Source of the DNA: Xanthobacteraceae bacterium
GTDB taxonomy: Bacteria; Pseudomonadota; Alphaproteobacteria; Rhizobiales; Xanthobacteraceae
Length of the DNA stretch: 19,664 bases
NCBI GenBank assembly: GCA_030039655.1
Contig: JASHVC010000515.1
Coordinates: 1-19,664, forward strand
Direction of reading: 5' to 3'
Below the pieces are notes generated by a model. That model worked only from the letters and a program-made list of their open reading frames with translations, searched no databases and had not been told where the DNA came from. Below are positions 1 through 8,465 of this stretch, piece by piece; the first letter of the stretch is position 1, and each line of letters begins with the position of its first letter. Position numbers and translations under genes: made by a program.

Positions 1-146
1 AGCTTGCCGCCATTGCGGAAGGCCTGCGTGACGGTCTCAGCAATGGCGTAAATGGCGCCGCGCAGCTTCGCGTCGTCGGCCGCACGATCAAGCGTCTCGC
101 AGGATCGGCGAAAATGCGCCGCAACCATGTCCTCCGGCTGGTGCAT
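1..146 (-). CDS. gmhA: Phosphoheptose (sedoheptulose-7-phosphate) isomerase, SIS domain, N-terminal fragment
   Basis: Only the first 48 codons are in the window; the gene runs off the left edge. The protein begins MHQPEDMVAAHF and the visible part ends in AFRNGGKL. That is the usual lead-in to the sugar-phosphate-binding GNGGSA loop of GmhA-type SIS proteins, but the loop itself lies outside. GmhA converts sedoheptulose 7-phosphate to D-glycero-D-manno-heptose 7-phosphate in the cytoplasm, the first step towards ADP-heptose for the LPS core. The ATG at 146 is preferred because AAGGGA lies about 8 bases upstream on the minus strand; an in-frame ATG at 164 is possible. It lies 83 bp downstream of lptD on the same strand, which fits an LPS role. 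Another SIS-family isomerase cannot be excluded from this fragment. Confidence 0.6.
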   Translation of the reverse strand, partial: MHQPEDMVAAHFRRSCETLDRAADDAKLRGAIYAIAETVTQAFRNGGK

Positions 147-175
147 GCGATGGTTCCCTTGCATCCGCGGACTAT

Positions 176-195
176 AAAGCACCGCAAAGCACCGC
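176..195. repeat. Perfect 10-bp tandem duplication
   Basis: AAAGCACCGC occurs twice in direct tandem, at 176-185 and 186-195, in the short spacer between the lptD stop and the gmhA-like start. A TATAGT hexamer read on the minus strand overlaps its left edge, so it may sit in the gmhA promoter region. It could equally be a replication-slippage duplication with no function. Confidence 0.6.
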
Positions 196-229
196 GCCCA
201 TCCTGGCGAACGTCTGCCCCGCAGCCGGT

Positions 230-2716
230 CTAGTAGGTCCCCGCCTGAACCAGGACATCCGGACCCAGCGTGCGCAAGCTCAATTGCAGCATGAAAGCGG
301 TATTCTGAACCGGCGTCGCCGTGCCGTTGTACGCGTAGCCGGTGACGTAGTTGAAAGCCAGCATCAAACAATCGTCGACGTAGCCGACGCCGACGCGCGT
401 CTGGTTAAACTGGTGTGCGATAAGATCGTAGCCCGCCGATCCCGTCACGATCCAGTTGCTCGTCAGCTTGAGCGAAGCGCCCGCGAGGAAGCCTTCCCGC
501 CGCGTCAGGAAGCCGAGATCCGGTTGGGGAGCGTAATCGCCGTAGAGAAAGGTCCAACCCCAGCGGTCGAAATTGGCTCGCGTCTCCAACTCGAACCGCT
601 GCATGGCGAGCGTTTCTTCGTCGAAACGGGCGCGGGCGAGGAACATATAGGTGGAGTTTGGCTGATAAGAGATACGGGCGACATAATCCGAAATATTTCT
701 ATCGAGACCGCTGTCGAGACCGGTATTGGTGATATCGCCCACCGAATAGGAGTTGAGGCCGAAGATCTGGTACGATTGCCCGAACAACGCATTCACCGTC
801 CCGGCCCCGTTGAATTGAGCGGTGTACTGCAGGCCAGCGTTCACGCGGCCGCCACCCTCGACACGGTCCCAGCCCGAGAATTTGTTCACCGAGAACAAAT
901 TGGTGTCATCAAAAATCAGACTCTGCGCGTCTTCGTTGGGGAATTTGCCGATGTTGCTCTCGTTCGGGCGCAGGATCAGCTGAGCGATCGGCTCGATTGT
1001 CTGCGTGCCCCACGGTTCAACGTCGATGAGCGGATAGTGATATTCAAGGCCGGCAACCGGCATGACCCGGGCGAGTTCGCTGTCACCGGTCGCGATGTAG
1101 TTCGAGACGCCGGGCTGGTTATCGACATCAACCGACGCGACATCGCCGCGCAACTGGAAGAAGGGCGTGATCATTTGCCCGTTGTCGGTCACGACGGTGC
1201 GCCGCCAGTCCACTTCCGCGGATGCGCGCGTATAAACTCCCGGGATGCCGCGCAACAGGCAGTTGGACTTGTTGAGCAACGCGGTATCCGCCGTTTCCGC
1301 CAGTCCGTTCGCGCAAATCGAGTTTTCGACAGCGGCTTCACTGATCGGGTCGTAACTCGCCTGCTCGCGCGACAGGCTGGTGAGATTGACCTTGTAGCTC
1401 AATTCACCGCCCAAAACCTGTTGCGGCAGCACCTTCGAATAGTCCAAAACCGGGGCGACGAGCGGCAGCTGGCTTTGCTGGTCGAGTTCCGAATAGCCGG
1501 TGTAGTAGATCGTGCGAAGATCGAAGTAGCTGCGATCGCCGCGGCCCACCAGATAGAGCTGCGAAATGCCTTCCGAGGTTTCGCTCGTCCCGGTGTGGAA
1601 CGGATCGAGATTGGTTCCGTTAAGGCGGCCGAGCCCGTAGTCGGTGATGAACGTGGGGTCGGTGATTAGAACGCCGGTCCATCCCCACACCCACTGCTTG
1701 GTGATGTCGAACTGGCCGGCCGTCAGGATGGTGCCGCGGAAGTTCCTCGTCTCGGACGAACCCTCACCATACTCGGAGGCGAAGAATCCCGGATCGAGCT
1801 GATAAATCCCAGCCGCCTTGATGCTGTATGCACCGTTCAACAACCTCTGATTCCACTCGGCCTCTAATAAAGGACCCTGCTTCGACGTAAATCTCGGATA
1901 GAGCGTCAAATCATAATCAGGCGCGAGATTGAAATAATAGGGAGTTTCAATACCGAACCCGTACGCAGTACTCGTCGAGAGTGACGGAAAGAGAAATCCG
2001 CTCTTGCGCTTTACCGTCGAGTCAGGGGACGACATGAACGGGAAATAGGCGATCGGCAGTCCAAACAGATCGATCGTCGCATCTTCAAAATAAATCATCT
2101 TCTCGTCATCATCGTGAATGATGCGAGCCGCCTTCACCTGCCACTCAGGCGGTTTTTTTGGATCGTCCTTGCACGGTTCGCAGGCGGTATAGACGCCGTT
2201 TTGCAGCACTGTGTAATTGCCCTGAGAGCGGTCGGCGCGCATCGCCGCGTAACGGGTGTCGTCCGGCGCCTCAAGCCGCAGCGAATCGACAAATCCGTCG
2301 CGATAATCGTCGGTGAGGTTGATGACTTGCCCGTAGGTGATGCGCCCATTCGCCTCGGTCAGCCTGGCATTTCCTTGAGCGCGCAACCGTTTGTTTTTTT
2401 GGTCGTAGACGACCTCATCCGCCTCGATGGTGGCGCCGCCGTAATAGATTTGCACATGGCCAACGGCGGAGACGGAATTGTTCGGATAATCGTACTTGAT
2501 CTCGTCCGCGCGCACGAGCATCGGCGTGTTGGCTGGCGGCGGCGGCGTGGTCGGAACTTTCGACCGGTAAGGAAAGTGCAGTTCGTTGGGAGCATAGACC
2601 TGGCTAAACGCCGACCCACCGCACAGGCCTAGGCCGGCCAAGACGGCTGCAATCACAAGCGCGCCGCATCGCCACCGCCGTCGCCGAAGCTGACGGGTAC
2701 CGTTTAGGTCCCCCAC
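230..2716 (-). CDS. lptD: LPS-assembly protein LptD (outer-membrane LPS translocon)
   Basis: LptD is the outer-membrane barrel that, plugged by LptE, inserts LPS into the outer leaflet. The open frame reaches 2851, but the GTG at 2716 is chosen: a perfect AGGAG (2725-2729) lies 8 bases upstream, and this start gives a clean signal peptide (basic LRRRRWRCG, hydrophobic LVIAAVLAGLGL, cut near AFS-Q). That makes 828 residues, normal for the family. Residues about 65-190 are the periplasmic OstA/LptA-like domain (ADEIKYDYPNNSVSAVGHV), with a CEPC pair at 179-182. The rest is beta-barrel rich in aromatic and glycine residues, with more cysteines in an extracellular-type loop and in the late strand YVDDC. 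These Cys are candidates for the inter-domain disulfides known in LptD. The gene is followed by a gmhA-like gene and preceded by lptE on the same strand. Confidence 0.93.
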   Translation of the reverse strand: MGDLNGTRQLRRRRWRCGALVIAAVLAGLGLCGGSAFSQVYAPNELHFPYRSKVPTTPPPPANTPMLVRADEIKYDYPNNSVSAVGHVQIYYGGATIEADEVVYDQKNKRLRAQGNARLTEANGRITYGQVINLTDDYRDGFVDSLRLEAPDDTRYAAMRADRSQGNYTVLQNGVYTACEPCKDDPKKPPEWQVKAARIIHDDDEKMIYFEDATIDLFGLPIAYFPFMSSPDSTVKRKSGFLFPSLSTSTAYGFGIETPYYFNLAPDYDLTLYPRFTSKQGPLLEAEWNQRLLNGAYSIKAAGIYQLDPGFFASEYGEGSSETRNFRGTILTAGQFDITKQWVWGWTGVLITDPTFITDYGLGRLNGTNLDPFHTGTSETSEGISQLYLVGRGDRSYFDLRTIYYTGYSELDQQSQLPLVAPVLDYSKVLPQQVLGGELSYKVNLTSLSREQASYDPISEAAVENSICANGLAETADTALLNKSNCLLRGIPGVYTRASAEVDWRRTVVTDNGQMITPFFQLRGDVASVDVDNQPGVSNYIATGDSELARVMPVAGLEYHYPLIDVEPWGTQTIEPIAQLILRPNESNIGKFPNEDAQSLIFDDTNLFSVNKFSGWDRVEGGGRVNAGLQYTAQFNGAGTVNALFGQSYQIFGLNSYSVGDITNTGLDSGLDRNISDYVARISYQPNSTYMFLARARFDEETLAMQRFELETRANFDRWGWTFLYGDYAPQPDLGFLTRREGFLAGASLKLTSNWIVTGSAGYDLIAHQFNQTRVGVGYVDDCLMLAFNYVTGYAYNGTATPVQNTAFMLQLSLRTLGPDVLVQAGTY

Positions 2717-2724
2717 TAAGCGCG

Positions 2725-2729
2725 CTCCT
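2725..2729 (-). promoter_or_regulatory. Ribosome-binding site deciding the lptD start
   Basis: On the minus strand AGGAG is followed by 8 bases and then GTG (2716-2714). No comparable site precedes the ATG at 2851, and the 45 extra residues of the longer frame would put a hydrophilic stretch in front of the signal peptide. Confidence 0.7.
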
Positions 2730-2970
2730 AGCAATACAACGCAATAGCGCCGCCCGGGTGACCCCGGCCAGCACGGCAGGTCGATTGACGAGGCAGTATC
2801 CCCTTGCTCACGTCCTCTTCCCCAAAAATGGCTTTGCCAAGGCAAAGGCATTGAATGTAAACAGGAATTGGTCCGCGATTTTGCAAAAGGATTGGTTAAG
2901 GGTGGTGTGAGGATCGGTCACTTTTGAAGGACTTAGGAGGTAATGCGTGACCGCAGGGGCCGGCGCCTGA

Positions 2971-3537
2971 TCAGGTGCCAGCTACGAAGAAGGAAGCCAG
3001 CCGGTTCCGGATGTTCTCGGCCACCTGGGTTATGGCCCGATCTTCGGCGTCGCGCCAAGCGCGCTGCTGGGCAAATCGCTGGGCGGAACCGGGGATATCG
3101 AACGACGCCCGAGCAAAGGTCGAGGTGTTCAAGACCACTTTGTTCGTTGCCAGCTCGGTCAGGGTAAAGTACGCGTTAACCGCTTCAACCTGGCTGTCCG
3201 GCCGCCCGCTGGACACGTCGACGATCACCGTCGTTATCGACGAGGTCAGCGTCACTTGCAGCCGATGGGTCGGCGAAATCGCCGCCCCCCCATTGTTGAA
3301 ATCGTACATCAGCGCATTGCGGAGCGCGACCGCCAGCCTGGCTTCAGGCCTGCCATTTGGGGCCGGAATGTTGGCAACGTCGATCCCGGCGAACTTGTCG
3401 CGAACCGAATCGCCGGCGGGGAGCGTGTTGCTGCCATAGAGGGGCTGCCAGCAAGCACCAGTCAACGCGCCCAAGAAGAGCACGACAGCGGCGCGAACGA
3501 CGATGCGATAACCCCCGATTTCCTTGCCCCACCACAT
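2971..3537 (-). CDS. lptE: LPS-assembly lipoprotein LptE
   Basis: LptE is the outer-membrane lipoprotein that plugs the LptD barrel and helps it fold. The protein has a short basic N-terminus, a hydrophobic segment (VVLFLGALTGAC) ending in a lipobox whose Cys is followed by WQPLYG, and the family pattern FAGIDVANIP, then EARLAVALRNAL. It ends with AEDRAITQVAENIRNRLASFFVAGT, which I recognise as Rhizobiales LptE. The ATG at 3537 is preferred because GGGGGA lies about 9 bases upstream; an ATG at 3543 and a GTG at 3558 are alternatives, giving up to 195 residues. The known arrangement in related genomes is leuS-lptE-holA; here the next gene on the strand is lptD, 254 bp downstream. No holA or leuS is visible. 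A near-palindrome (2962-2979) overlaps the stop codon but has no T-run. Confidence 0.85.
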   Translation of the reverse strand: MWWGKEIGGYRIVVRAAVVLFLGALTGACWQPLYGSNTLPAGDSVRDKFAGIDVANIPAPNGRPEARLAVALRNALMYDFNNGGAAISPTHRLQVTLTSSITTVIVDVSSGRPDSQVEAVNAYFTLTELATNKVVLNTSTFARASFDIPGSAQRFAQQRAWRDAEDRAITQVAENIRNRLASFFVAGT

Positions 3538-3825
3538 CGGCATCAGTCCCCCGGTCACTCACGGGTAGCGCAGAAATCCCAGGAGCTATACAGACCCGGC
3601 CGCCTACGACGCAAGGTCCGTATCGGCGAACGCGGCCATTTATCCGTTGCGCGAATAACTTGTGCGGCCTGTTCGGTTTTGTGCTTATCCCCTCCCGCAA
3701 GCAAATCGGAGGATGAAGGCGACAACGTGGCGCCCGAAGCCCACGGGCCGCCCAAGTATTGGCCCAAGTCACTGGCTAGGTCCGGCGATGATTTGCCGGC
3801 CGCGGGCGGCGGGAGCACGTAAGCG

Positions 3826-4317
3826 ATGAAGCCAGACGCGTTGTCGCCGCGCCGGCGAGGGTCACAGTTGCGATTAGCGACGGAAGATGCTGCAGCGGCA
3901 AATCTGCGGTTGCGGGCGGGAGCGCTCCCCGCGGCAGTATTTGCCGCGCTGATGACGCTGGCCGATTGCAGCGCCGTGCCGTTGCTGGATTCAGCGCAGC
4001 CCGCCCCGCCACAATACGGAACAATCGTGTCCGACGCCTTGAGGAAATTCTCCGGCTACGCGAGCTACAGCAATTTCGAGATTTCAGGTCCGCGCTGGGT
4101 TCACACCACGACCGGATGGAACTGGCTGGTCTGCGTGCACTACAACGACGGCGGCCGCTCGCGATTTTATTCGTTCTTCTTCGAGAACAATAAGATTGTG
4201 AACCAACGCTACGACACCGTCACGGACCAATGCGGCCTGCAGCAATACGTGCCGTTCGACGCAACCACCGGCACCATAGGGGCGCCGACGCCGGTCCAGC
4301 AGCAGCCGATCTACTGA
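3826..4317 (+). CDS. Conserved hypothetical exported protein
   Basis: I do not recognise a named family. The 163-residue protein starts at an ATG preceded by GGGAG about 11 bases upstream. It has a polar N-terminus of about 30 residues, a hydrophobic stretch at about 31-47 (AGALPAAVFAALMTLA), then DCSAVP. This resembles a secretion signal or a poor lipobox, since Asp at -1 is unusual. The mature part has a compact domain rich in aromatic residues (YASYSNFEISGP, NWLVCVHYNDGG, FYSFFFENNKIV) with Cys in LVCVHY and in TDQCG. It ends in a Pro/Gln-rich tail. It is divergent from lptE across 288 bp, in which I see no other gene, and convergent with mtnP with 44 bp between stops. A small periplasmic or outer-membrane-anchored protein is an inference; the function is unknown. 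Confidence 0.7.
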   Translation: MKPDALSPRRRGSQLRLATEDAAAANLRLRAGALPAAVFAALMTLADCSAVPLLDSAQPAPPQYGTIVSDALRKFSGYASYSNFEISGPRWVHTTTGWNWLVCVHYNDGGRSRFYSFFFENNKIVNQRYDTVTDQCGLQQYVPFDATTGTIGAPTPVQQQPIY

Positions 4318-4361
4318 CGTTCGGCTTCTTCTGCAGACGCAGTCACCGACGCGCCGCCATT

Positions 4362-5273
4362 TCAAGCCTTCTTGCCACGCCGCGGCTTGTGTTGCCGTGA
4401 GTTGCGCAGAATCCTGCCCGCCACTGCGTCGAGTTTTTTCAGAAGCTTTGGGTCGCGCGCTTCGGGCACCGTAATTAGGGCGTTGTCGAGCGAACGATCA
4501 GAGCCGATCGGGCACGGCTCGTGCTCGCGCGGAAAATCGCGGGCCAGCCGCGCCACCAGACGCTTCGCCTTCTCGGCGTTGGCGACCAGCACCTTAATGA
4601 TGTCCTGCACGGTCACGGCATCGTGGTCCGGATGCCAGCAATCGAAATCGGTCACCATGGCGACGGTGACGTAACAAATCTCCGCTTCCCGCGCGAGCTT
4701 GGCTTCCGGCATGTTGGTCATGCCGATCACCGCGTAGCCGAGGTTTTTGTAGGTGAGGCTCTCGGCCAGGGTGGAGAATTGCGGACCTTCGATACACACA
4801 TAGGTGCCGTCGCGAACGACATCTATCCCTTCCGCCATCGCGGCTTGGGCGAGATGGATGCGCAGCCGCGGCGAGACCGGATGTGCCATCGAGACATGAG
4901 CGACGCAGCCCTTGCCGAAGAATGAGCTTTCGCGCTTGTGCGTGCGGTCGACGAACTGATCGATGAGCACGAACCTGCCCGGCGGCAATTCCTCCTTGAA
5001 CGACCCGCAAGCCGACAACGAGACCAGATCGGTGACGCCAACGCGCTTGAGCACGTCGATATTGGCGCGATAGTTGATGTCCGAAGGAGAATAGCGATGC
5101 CCCGCGCCGTGGCGTGACATGAAAACGACGGGCAGGCCCGCGATCTCGCCGATGCGCGGCGCCGACGACGGCTCGCCCCAGGGACTTTTAACGTGCCGCG
5201 TACGGACTTTTTTCAGTCCGGGCAGATCATAGACGCCAGAGCCGCCGATAATGCCGAGAACCGCCTGTGTCAT
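4362..5273 (-). CDS. mtnP: S-methyl-5'-thioadenosine phosphorylase
   Basis: This cytoplasmic enzyme splits methylthioadenosine (from polyamine or acyl-homoserine-lactone synthesis) with phosphate to adenine and methylthioribose 1-phosphate, feeding methionine salvage. The 303 residues show the phosphorylase family-2 pattern: phosphate-loop GGSG at 10-13, SRHG at 53-56, GPQFST at 163-168, GMTNMPEA at 184-191 and TDFDCW at 208-213. The two Asp of the last motif match the base-recognising pair of 6-aminopurine-specific MTA phosphorylases, as in human TDYDCW, rather than the Asn of inosine/guanosine enzymes. The ATG has GAGG 6 bases upstream. It lies 50 bp downstream of the nucleotide-sugar dehydratase gene on the same strand and may be cotranscribed with it. 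No other methionine-salvage gene is in the window. Confidence 0.93.
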   Translation of the reverse strand: MTQAVLGIIGGSGVYDLPGLKKVRTRHVKSPWGEPSSAPRIGEIAGLPVVFMSRHGAGHRYSPSDINYRANIDVLKRVGVTDLVSLSACGSFKEELPPGRFVLIDQFVDRTHKRESSFFGKGCVAHVSMAHPVSPRLRIHLAQAAMAEGIDVVRDGTYVCIEGPQFSTLAESLTYKNLGYAVIGMTNMPEAKLAREAEICYVTVAMVTDFDCWHPDHDAVTVQDIIKVLVANAEKAKRLVARLARDFPREHEPCPIGSDRSLDNALITVPEARDPKLLKKLDAVAGRILRNSRQHKPRRGKKA

Positions 5274-5323
5274 CGGGCCCCTCTGCCTCGCCTATGATTC
5301 TCGATGGGATCGCGGTGGCGCGG

Positions 5324-7234
5324 TCACCGCGCTTCGTTGCGGAAGTCCGGCACCGCGTCGCGAAGGACGCCGTCGATGGCGTCGCGTTCCCCTTGGTCGA
5401 GGCCGCGCTTGAGGTTGGCAACCCAGCCGCGCACGACATCGATGGACGGGCATACCGGCGTGGCGGCGACAACGCCGTCAACGCCGATGTCCGCGCTCGG
5501 CTCTTCGCGCGCGAACAATATCTCGTTGAGCCGCTCGCCGGGCCGAATGCCGGTAAAGACGATGTCGACATCGTGCCCCGGCTCCAAACCGCTCAAGCGG
5601 ATCATCCGCTCGGCGAGATCGACGATTTTGATCGGCTGGCCCATGTTGAGCACGTAGACTGAGGTCGCGGCCCGCGTCGGGCCAAGCGCATGGCTGGCCG
5701 CCGTGATGACGAGATCGCACGCTTCGCGAATGGTCATGAAATAGCGAACCATATCGGGGTGCGTGACGGTGACTGGACCGCCAGCCTCGATCTGGGCTTT
5801 GAACTTCGGCACCACCGAACCGTTGGAAGCCAGCACATTGCCGAAGCGCACCGCAATCATGCGGGTCGGCGGTTTGCCGCCGTTGGCGCTGCGTGCGGCG
5901 CCGGCGTCCAGGGCCTGGCAATACATTTCGGCCAGCCGCTTGGTGGCGCCGAGCACCGATACCGGCTCGATCGCCTTGTCGGTCGAAATCATCACCATCG
6001 CTTCGGCACCGGCAGCAATCGCCGCGTCGGCGACATTCACAGAGCCAAACACGTTGGTCTTTATCCCCTCGCCCCATTCGCGTTCCACGATCGGTACGTG
6101 CTTGAGCGCGGCGGCGTGGAACACTAGGTGCGGCTCGGCGTCGGTGATCAGGCGGAGAATTCGCTCGCGATCGCGGATATCGGCGATGCGGCCCTCGATG
6201 GCAGTGGATCCCGATTTGGCCGCGAGCCGCTCGAGCACGGCGTGCAAAGCTGATTCCGAATTTTCCAGCACCAGAAGCCGGCCGGCGCCAAAATTGACCA
6301 CACGATCGCAGATCTCCGATCCAATCGAGCCGCCGCCGCCGGTGACCACGACGGTTTTGCTCTTCACGAAGTTCTCAAGGCGCCGGTAGTCGATTTTCAC
6401 GCTCGGGCGCAGCAGCAAGTCTTCGACGGCCACAGGCGCAAGGCGCAGCGCTTCCTCGCCGGCTTCGAGCGACGGCAACCGGCTGGTGGCGAGACCCAGC
6501 CGGCGGGCCAGCATCAGCATCGTTTCCGGATGGACATCGGGGACCAACGCGGTCGGCGTCAGCACCAGGCGGGCCACATGAACGTCCTGCGCCGCCAGCG
6601 CGGCGACGGTCTTTTCCAGATCGGTCAAATAGCCGCGTACCGGAATACCGCGCAGCGCTTGCCCCTGATCGGCGCGGGAGGGTGACAGGATTCCGACTGG
6701 CCTGATCTTGGTGACAGCGCCGCTCTCGATGGCGCGTAGCAGGACGTCGGCGTCCGCGGCGCGCCCGGCCACCAGGGTGGGTACAGCTTCCGGACCTCTG
6801 GCGTGGTGCTGCGTGCGCGCGTGCCTGAACAGGCGGTAGGCGACGCGCGGCCCACCGAGAAACAACATCTGCAGCAGCCAATAGAGCGCAATCGTAATCT
6901 TGCCGAAGAAAAACGTGCCAAAGAAATTCGCGGAGACCAGGACGTAATCGAGTACCAGCAGCGAAAACGCCAGCACTGTGCTCGCCCGGAAAATGCTCCA
7001 CAAATCCGGCAGCGACGCGAAGCGCCACTTGGAGATATCAAGGTCGAAGGCCCAATAAATGACGCCGGCGTACACCAGGTAGCCAGGCAGGATGACCATC
7101 AACCAATCGAAACGCTCGCTGAGACCCACAGCCTCGAAGCGAAAATAGAACGCCGCGAGAATCGCAGCCGCGGTCATGAGGAGATCGTGGACGACGATCA
7201 AAACCTGGCGCGGATTGGCGAAAAATCCCCTCAT
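5324..7234 (-). CDS. Membrane-bound nucleotide-sugar 4,6-dehydratase/epimerase (FlaA1/PglF/WbpM/CapD type)
   Basis: Members convert UDP-GlcNAc to a 4-keto-6-deoxy sugar, the first step to QuiNAc, FucNAc or bacillosamine for O-antigen, capsule or protein glycans. From the ATG at 7234 the protein has 636 residues. About four membrane helices fill residues 5-135, a CoA-binding-like domain lies at about 150-250, and a large SDR domain follows: nucleotide loop TGGGGSIGSE at 298-307, FHAAALKHVP at about 372, MISTDKA ending near 421, GATKR near 433 and RPGERL near 565. The STDKA...KR arrangement replaces the usual YxxxK and is typical of this family. A GTG at 7372 would add 46 residues without transmembrane character or a good RBS, so it is not preferred. 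The gene is divergent from a WecA-like gene, and mtnP follows. A hairpin (5318-5332) straddles the stop codon. Confidence 0.88.
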   Translation of the reverse strand: MRGFFANPRQVLIVVHDLLMTAAAILAAFYFRFEAVGLSERFDWLMVILPGYLVYAGVIYWAFDLDISKWRFASLPDLWSIFRASTVLAFSLLVLDYVLVSANFFGTFFFGKITIALYWLLQMLFLGGPRVAYRLFRHARTQHHARGPEAVPTLVAGRAADADVLLRAIESGAVTKIRPVGILSPSRADQGQALRGIPVRGYLTDLEKTVAALAAQDVHVARLVLTPTALVPDVHPETMLMLARRLGLATSRLPSLEAGEEALRLAPVAVEDLLLRPSVKIDYRRLENFVKSKTVVVTGGGGSIGSEICDRVVNFGAGRLLVLENSESALHAVLERLAAKSGSTAIEGRIADIRDRERILRLITDAEPHLVFHAAALKHVPIVEREWGEGIKTNVFGSVNVADAAIAAGAEAMVMISTDKAIEPVSVLGATKRLAEMYCQALDAGAARSANGGKPPTRMIAVRFGNVLASNGSVVPKFKAQIEAGGPVTVTHPDMVRYFMTIREACDLVITAASHALGPTRAATSVYVLNMGQPIKIVDLAERMIRLSGLEPGHDVDIVFTGIRPGERLNEILFAREEPSADIGVDGVVAATPVCPSIDVVRGWVANLKRGLDQGERDAIDGVLRDAVPDFRNEAR

Positions 7235-7447
7235 GCCGCCACCATAGACCGCCGCGCGGCATAACAAAACGCTCCCTCGCGTTTGGCGTCTGCCGAGCAA
7301 GTTCCGCAAGGCGGCCGGCGCGGCAGCCACTGCCAAAGGGCCGCGTAAGATATTGAGAATAAAGCGGTTCACCGCGCTTTTACGAATTGCATCGTGGCGC
7401 TTCGCGTGCGATCCGTTACACCGGCACCTCGAATCAATGAGCGGCCG

Positions 7448-8461
7448 ATGACAGCCTTATGGGCATTCCGCGGCGCGGCGATCGCGGCCATTTCCGCATT
7501 CATCTGCGTTGGCCTGATCGTTTTCTTGTATCCCTTGTTGCAGCACTACGCGCTAGCGAAGCCGAATGCCCGCTCTTCGCACCGCCAGCCGACGCCGCAA
7601 GGCGGCGGCATCGCCGTCATCGGGGCGACCATTGTGGCGACGACGTTCGGCATTTTGATTCTCGGCGCGTCTTTCACCGGATCGCTGCTAACGATTTTCG
7701 CATGCGTCGTTGTCATGGCAGGCGTTGGCGCTACCGACGATATAACTCCGCTTAAAGTCGCCCCGCGACTGGCACTGCAGGCGCTGGCCGTGCTCGCTGC
7801 GATCTATGCCTTGCCGGACGACCTGCGCGTCGTCCCCTTTTTTCCGCTGTGGCTTGAACGCATTCTCTTGTTCGCCGCCGGCGTGTGGTTCGTCAATCTC
7901 GTCAACTTCATGGACGGCATCGATTGGATGACGGTCGCCGAAGTAGTCCCGATTACCGGCGCTCTGGTCGTGCTGGGATGTCTGGGCGCGCTCGGCCGCG
8001 ACGCCATTGCGCTAGCGCTGGCGCTGGGCGGCGCCATGCTCGGCTTCGCTTATTTCAATCGGCCGACCGCCCGGCTGTTTCTCGGCGACGTCGGCAGCCT
8101 GCCGATCGGCCTCTTGGTTGGTTGGCTTCTCGTGCTGCTGGCCGGCACCGGCCACTTCACCGCTGCACTGCTGCTGCCGCTGTACTATCTGGCCGACGCC
8201 ACGCTTACCCTGATCCGCCGCTGGTCGAACGGCGAGCGCGTGTGGCAGGCGCACCGCACCCATTACTACCAGCGCGCCACTGACCGCGGTTTTAGCGTCA
8301 CCGAAGTCGTCGCGCGGGTATTCGGCCTGAACATCGCCCTCAGCGTGCTCGCGGTCGTGACGGTGCTGACAAACAACATCGTCATCGACATCGCGGCGTT
8401 CGTCTGTGGCGCCGCGTTCGTCACCTGGCTGCTGTACGACTTCACCCGCCGGCGGGGTTGA
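7448..8461 (+). CDS. WecA/WbpL-type polyprenyl-phosphate N-acetylhexosamine-1-phosphate transferase (glycosyltransferase family 4)
   Basis: This inner-membrane enzyme transfers a HexNAc-1-phosphate from UDP to undecaprenyl phosphate, starting O-antigen or related glycan synthesis. The 337-residue, many-helix protein carries the family motifs: RSSHRQPTPQGGG in the first cytoplasmic loop, Asp-Asp in GATDDITPLK (97-98), NFMDGID (153-159), GDVGS (213-217) and the basic C-terminal loop HRTHYYQR (269-276). These are the Mg-binding and nucleotide/polyprenol sites of the MraY/WecA superfamily. The ATG at 7448 is taken as start, just before the first helix, with a weak GAG 6 bases upstream; a GTG at 7394 would add 18 residues. 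The divergent neighbour makes a likely sugar donor, so the WbpL-like or Rhizobium etli WreU-like branch using a 6-deoxy-HexNAc is more probable than GlcNAc. Its stop is only 4 bp from that of the convergent acyl-CoA dehydrogenase gene. Confidence 0.88.
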   Translation: MTALWAFRGAAIAAISAFICVGLIVFLYPLLQHYALAKPNARSSHRQPTPQGGGIAVIGATIVATTFGILILGASFTGSLLTIFACVVVMAGVGATDDITPLKVAPRLALQALAVLAAIYALPDDLRVVPFFPLWLERILLFAAGVWFVNLVNFMDGIDWMTVAEVVPITGALVVLGCLGALGRDAIALALALGGAMLGFAYFNRPTARLFLGDVGSLPIGLLVGWLLVLLAGTGHFTAALLLPLYYLADATLTLIRRWSNGERVWQAHRTHYYQRATDRGFSVTEVVARVFGLNIALSVLAVVTVLTNNIVIDIAAFVCGAAFVTWLLYDFTRRRG

Positions 8462-8465
8462 GCCT

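Noticed and set aside
284..1669. A 461-codon plus-strand frame opposite lptD
   Set aside because: It is antisense to a well-supported LptD barrel; composition is Arg/Val-rich with no domain, as expected for a GC-rich mirror frame.
2932..3167. Strong AGGAGG on the plus strand followed by ATG and a 74-codon frame
   Set aside because: The spacing from AGGAGG to ATG is only 2 bases, the frame is antisense to lptE, and the translation is Arg-rich without a domain.
3714..3829. A 38-codon frame overlapping the start of the unknown gene at 3826 by ATGA
   Set aside because: GGAGG touches its ATG with no spacing and the peptide is a basic, Pro-rich chance-like sequence; no leader-peptide hallmark.
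5318..5332. Hairpin GCGCGG/CCGCGC over the stop of the dehydratase gene as a terminator
   Set aside because: Six-bp stem with a 3-base loop but no T-run on either strand, and mtnP follows on the same strand; more likely composition or mild mRNA structure.
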